Assembly (NCBI GenBank): GCA_026397915.1
Contig: JAPLTX010000054.1
Span: forward strand, 1-46,013
Source of the DNA: Verrucomicrobiota bacterium
GTDB taxonomy: Bacteria; Verrucomicrobiota; Verrucomicrobiia; CAIQCK01
Length of the DNA stretch: 46,013 nt
Reading direction: 5' to 3'
Shown here: positions 45,951-46,013 of the stretch, one piece after another
Layout of the letters: the number at the start of each line of letters is the position of its first letter
Position numbering within the stretch: the stretch's first letter is position 1
Notes under the pieces: model-generated
Database searches by the model: none
What the model saw: the letters and a program-made list of their open reading frames with translations, nothing else
What the model was told of the DNA's origin: nothing
Made by a program: the position numbers and the translations under genes

Positions 45951-46013
45951 TTTTTGGTCAAACCGAATTTCTCGTGCAGCACGTTGACGGCCTTGTCGGC
46001 GTCCTTCAGGTCA
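45947..46013 (-). CDS. Probable aspartate kinase, C-terminal end only
   Basis: Only the last 22 codons lie in the window: DLKDADKAVNVLHEKFGL followed by TKK and the stop, which overlaps the cimA start. The ending AVNVLHEKFGL is typical of the second ACT domain of aspartate kinases, and the position before cimA fits amino-acid biosynthesis. The evidence is short; another ACT-domain protein is possible. Confidence 0.55.
   Translation of the reverse strand, partial: DLKDADKAVNVLHEKFGLTKK

Overview
The window looks like a chromosomal piece of a Verrucomicrobiota bacterium (Pedosphaera/Limisphaera-like), judged from content only. It is G+C-rich and combines PEP-CTERM anchored proteins, Tat-exported Gfo/Idh and TIM-barrel enzymes, a pseudopilin with an H-X-DG tail, secreted PQQ-type propellers, ceramidase-fold and SGNH hydrolases, and GH89/GH20 glycosidases. 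No rRNA, tRNA, CRISPR array, integrase or transposase was seen. No gap between genes exceeds 300 bp; the longest is 224 bp (8282-8505), where only a divergent promoter region can be inferred.

Layout. 1-2685 (minus): three tandem PEP-CTERM metallophosphoesterases, the last cut by the left edge, preceded by a PEP-CTERM beta-propeller (2775-3869). 3994-6339: secreted FAD oxidoreductase with SLH-like ends. 6442-11650: exported oxidoreductase/isomerase genes on the minus strand, interrupted by a plus-strand SIR2-domain gene of lower G+C (8506-9663). 11757-16296 (minus): GH50-like hydrolase, nitrilase-family amidase, PQQ-like propeller. 16445-24694 (plus): compact run of two alpha/beta hydrolases, a ceramidase-like enzyme, an SGNH hydrolase and a second FAD oxidoreductase. 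24858-26092: DsrE/YedF-like protein coupled to an exported glutamine amidotransferase-like protein, divergent from another metallophosphoesterase. 27710-34508 (minus): sugar isomerase-like protein, then a tightly coupled GH89-GH20 pair. 34559-37805 (minus): response regulator, histidine kinase and pseudopilin. 37885-46013: housekeeping block with RidA, LarC, Trm112-like protein, GT39 transferase, ValS, CimA and the end of a probable aspartate kinase.

How it fits together. Most of 3994-34508 encodes exported enzymes for taking apart acylated and amino-sugar-containing glycans and oxidising or isomerising the sugars released. The two-component pair and the pseudopilin share a nearly identical 11-bp-period direct repeat (TTTTAC-N5-TTTTAC) upstream of both transcription units. 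This suggests that the response regulator controls itself and the pseudopilin, and it is the most testable regulatory idea in the window.

Other points of note: two copies of a ~95-100 bp MITE-like palindromic element, a REP-like hairpin pair, an AAACGTG-repeat hairpin between cimA and valS, and a lower-G+C in-frame segment of about 90 codons inside valS.
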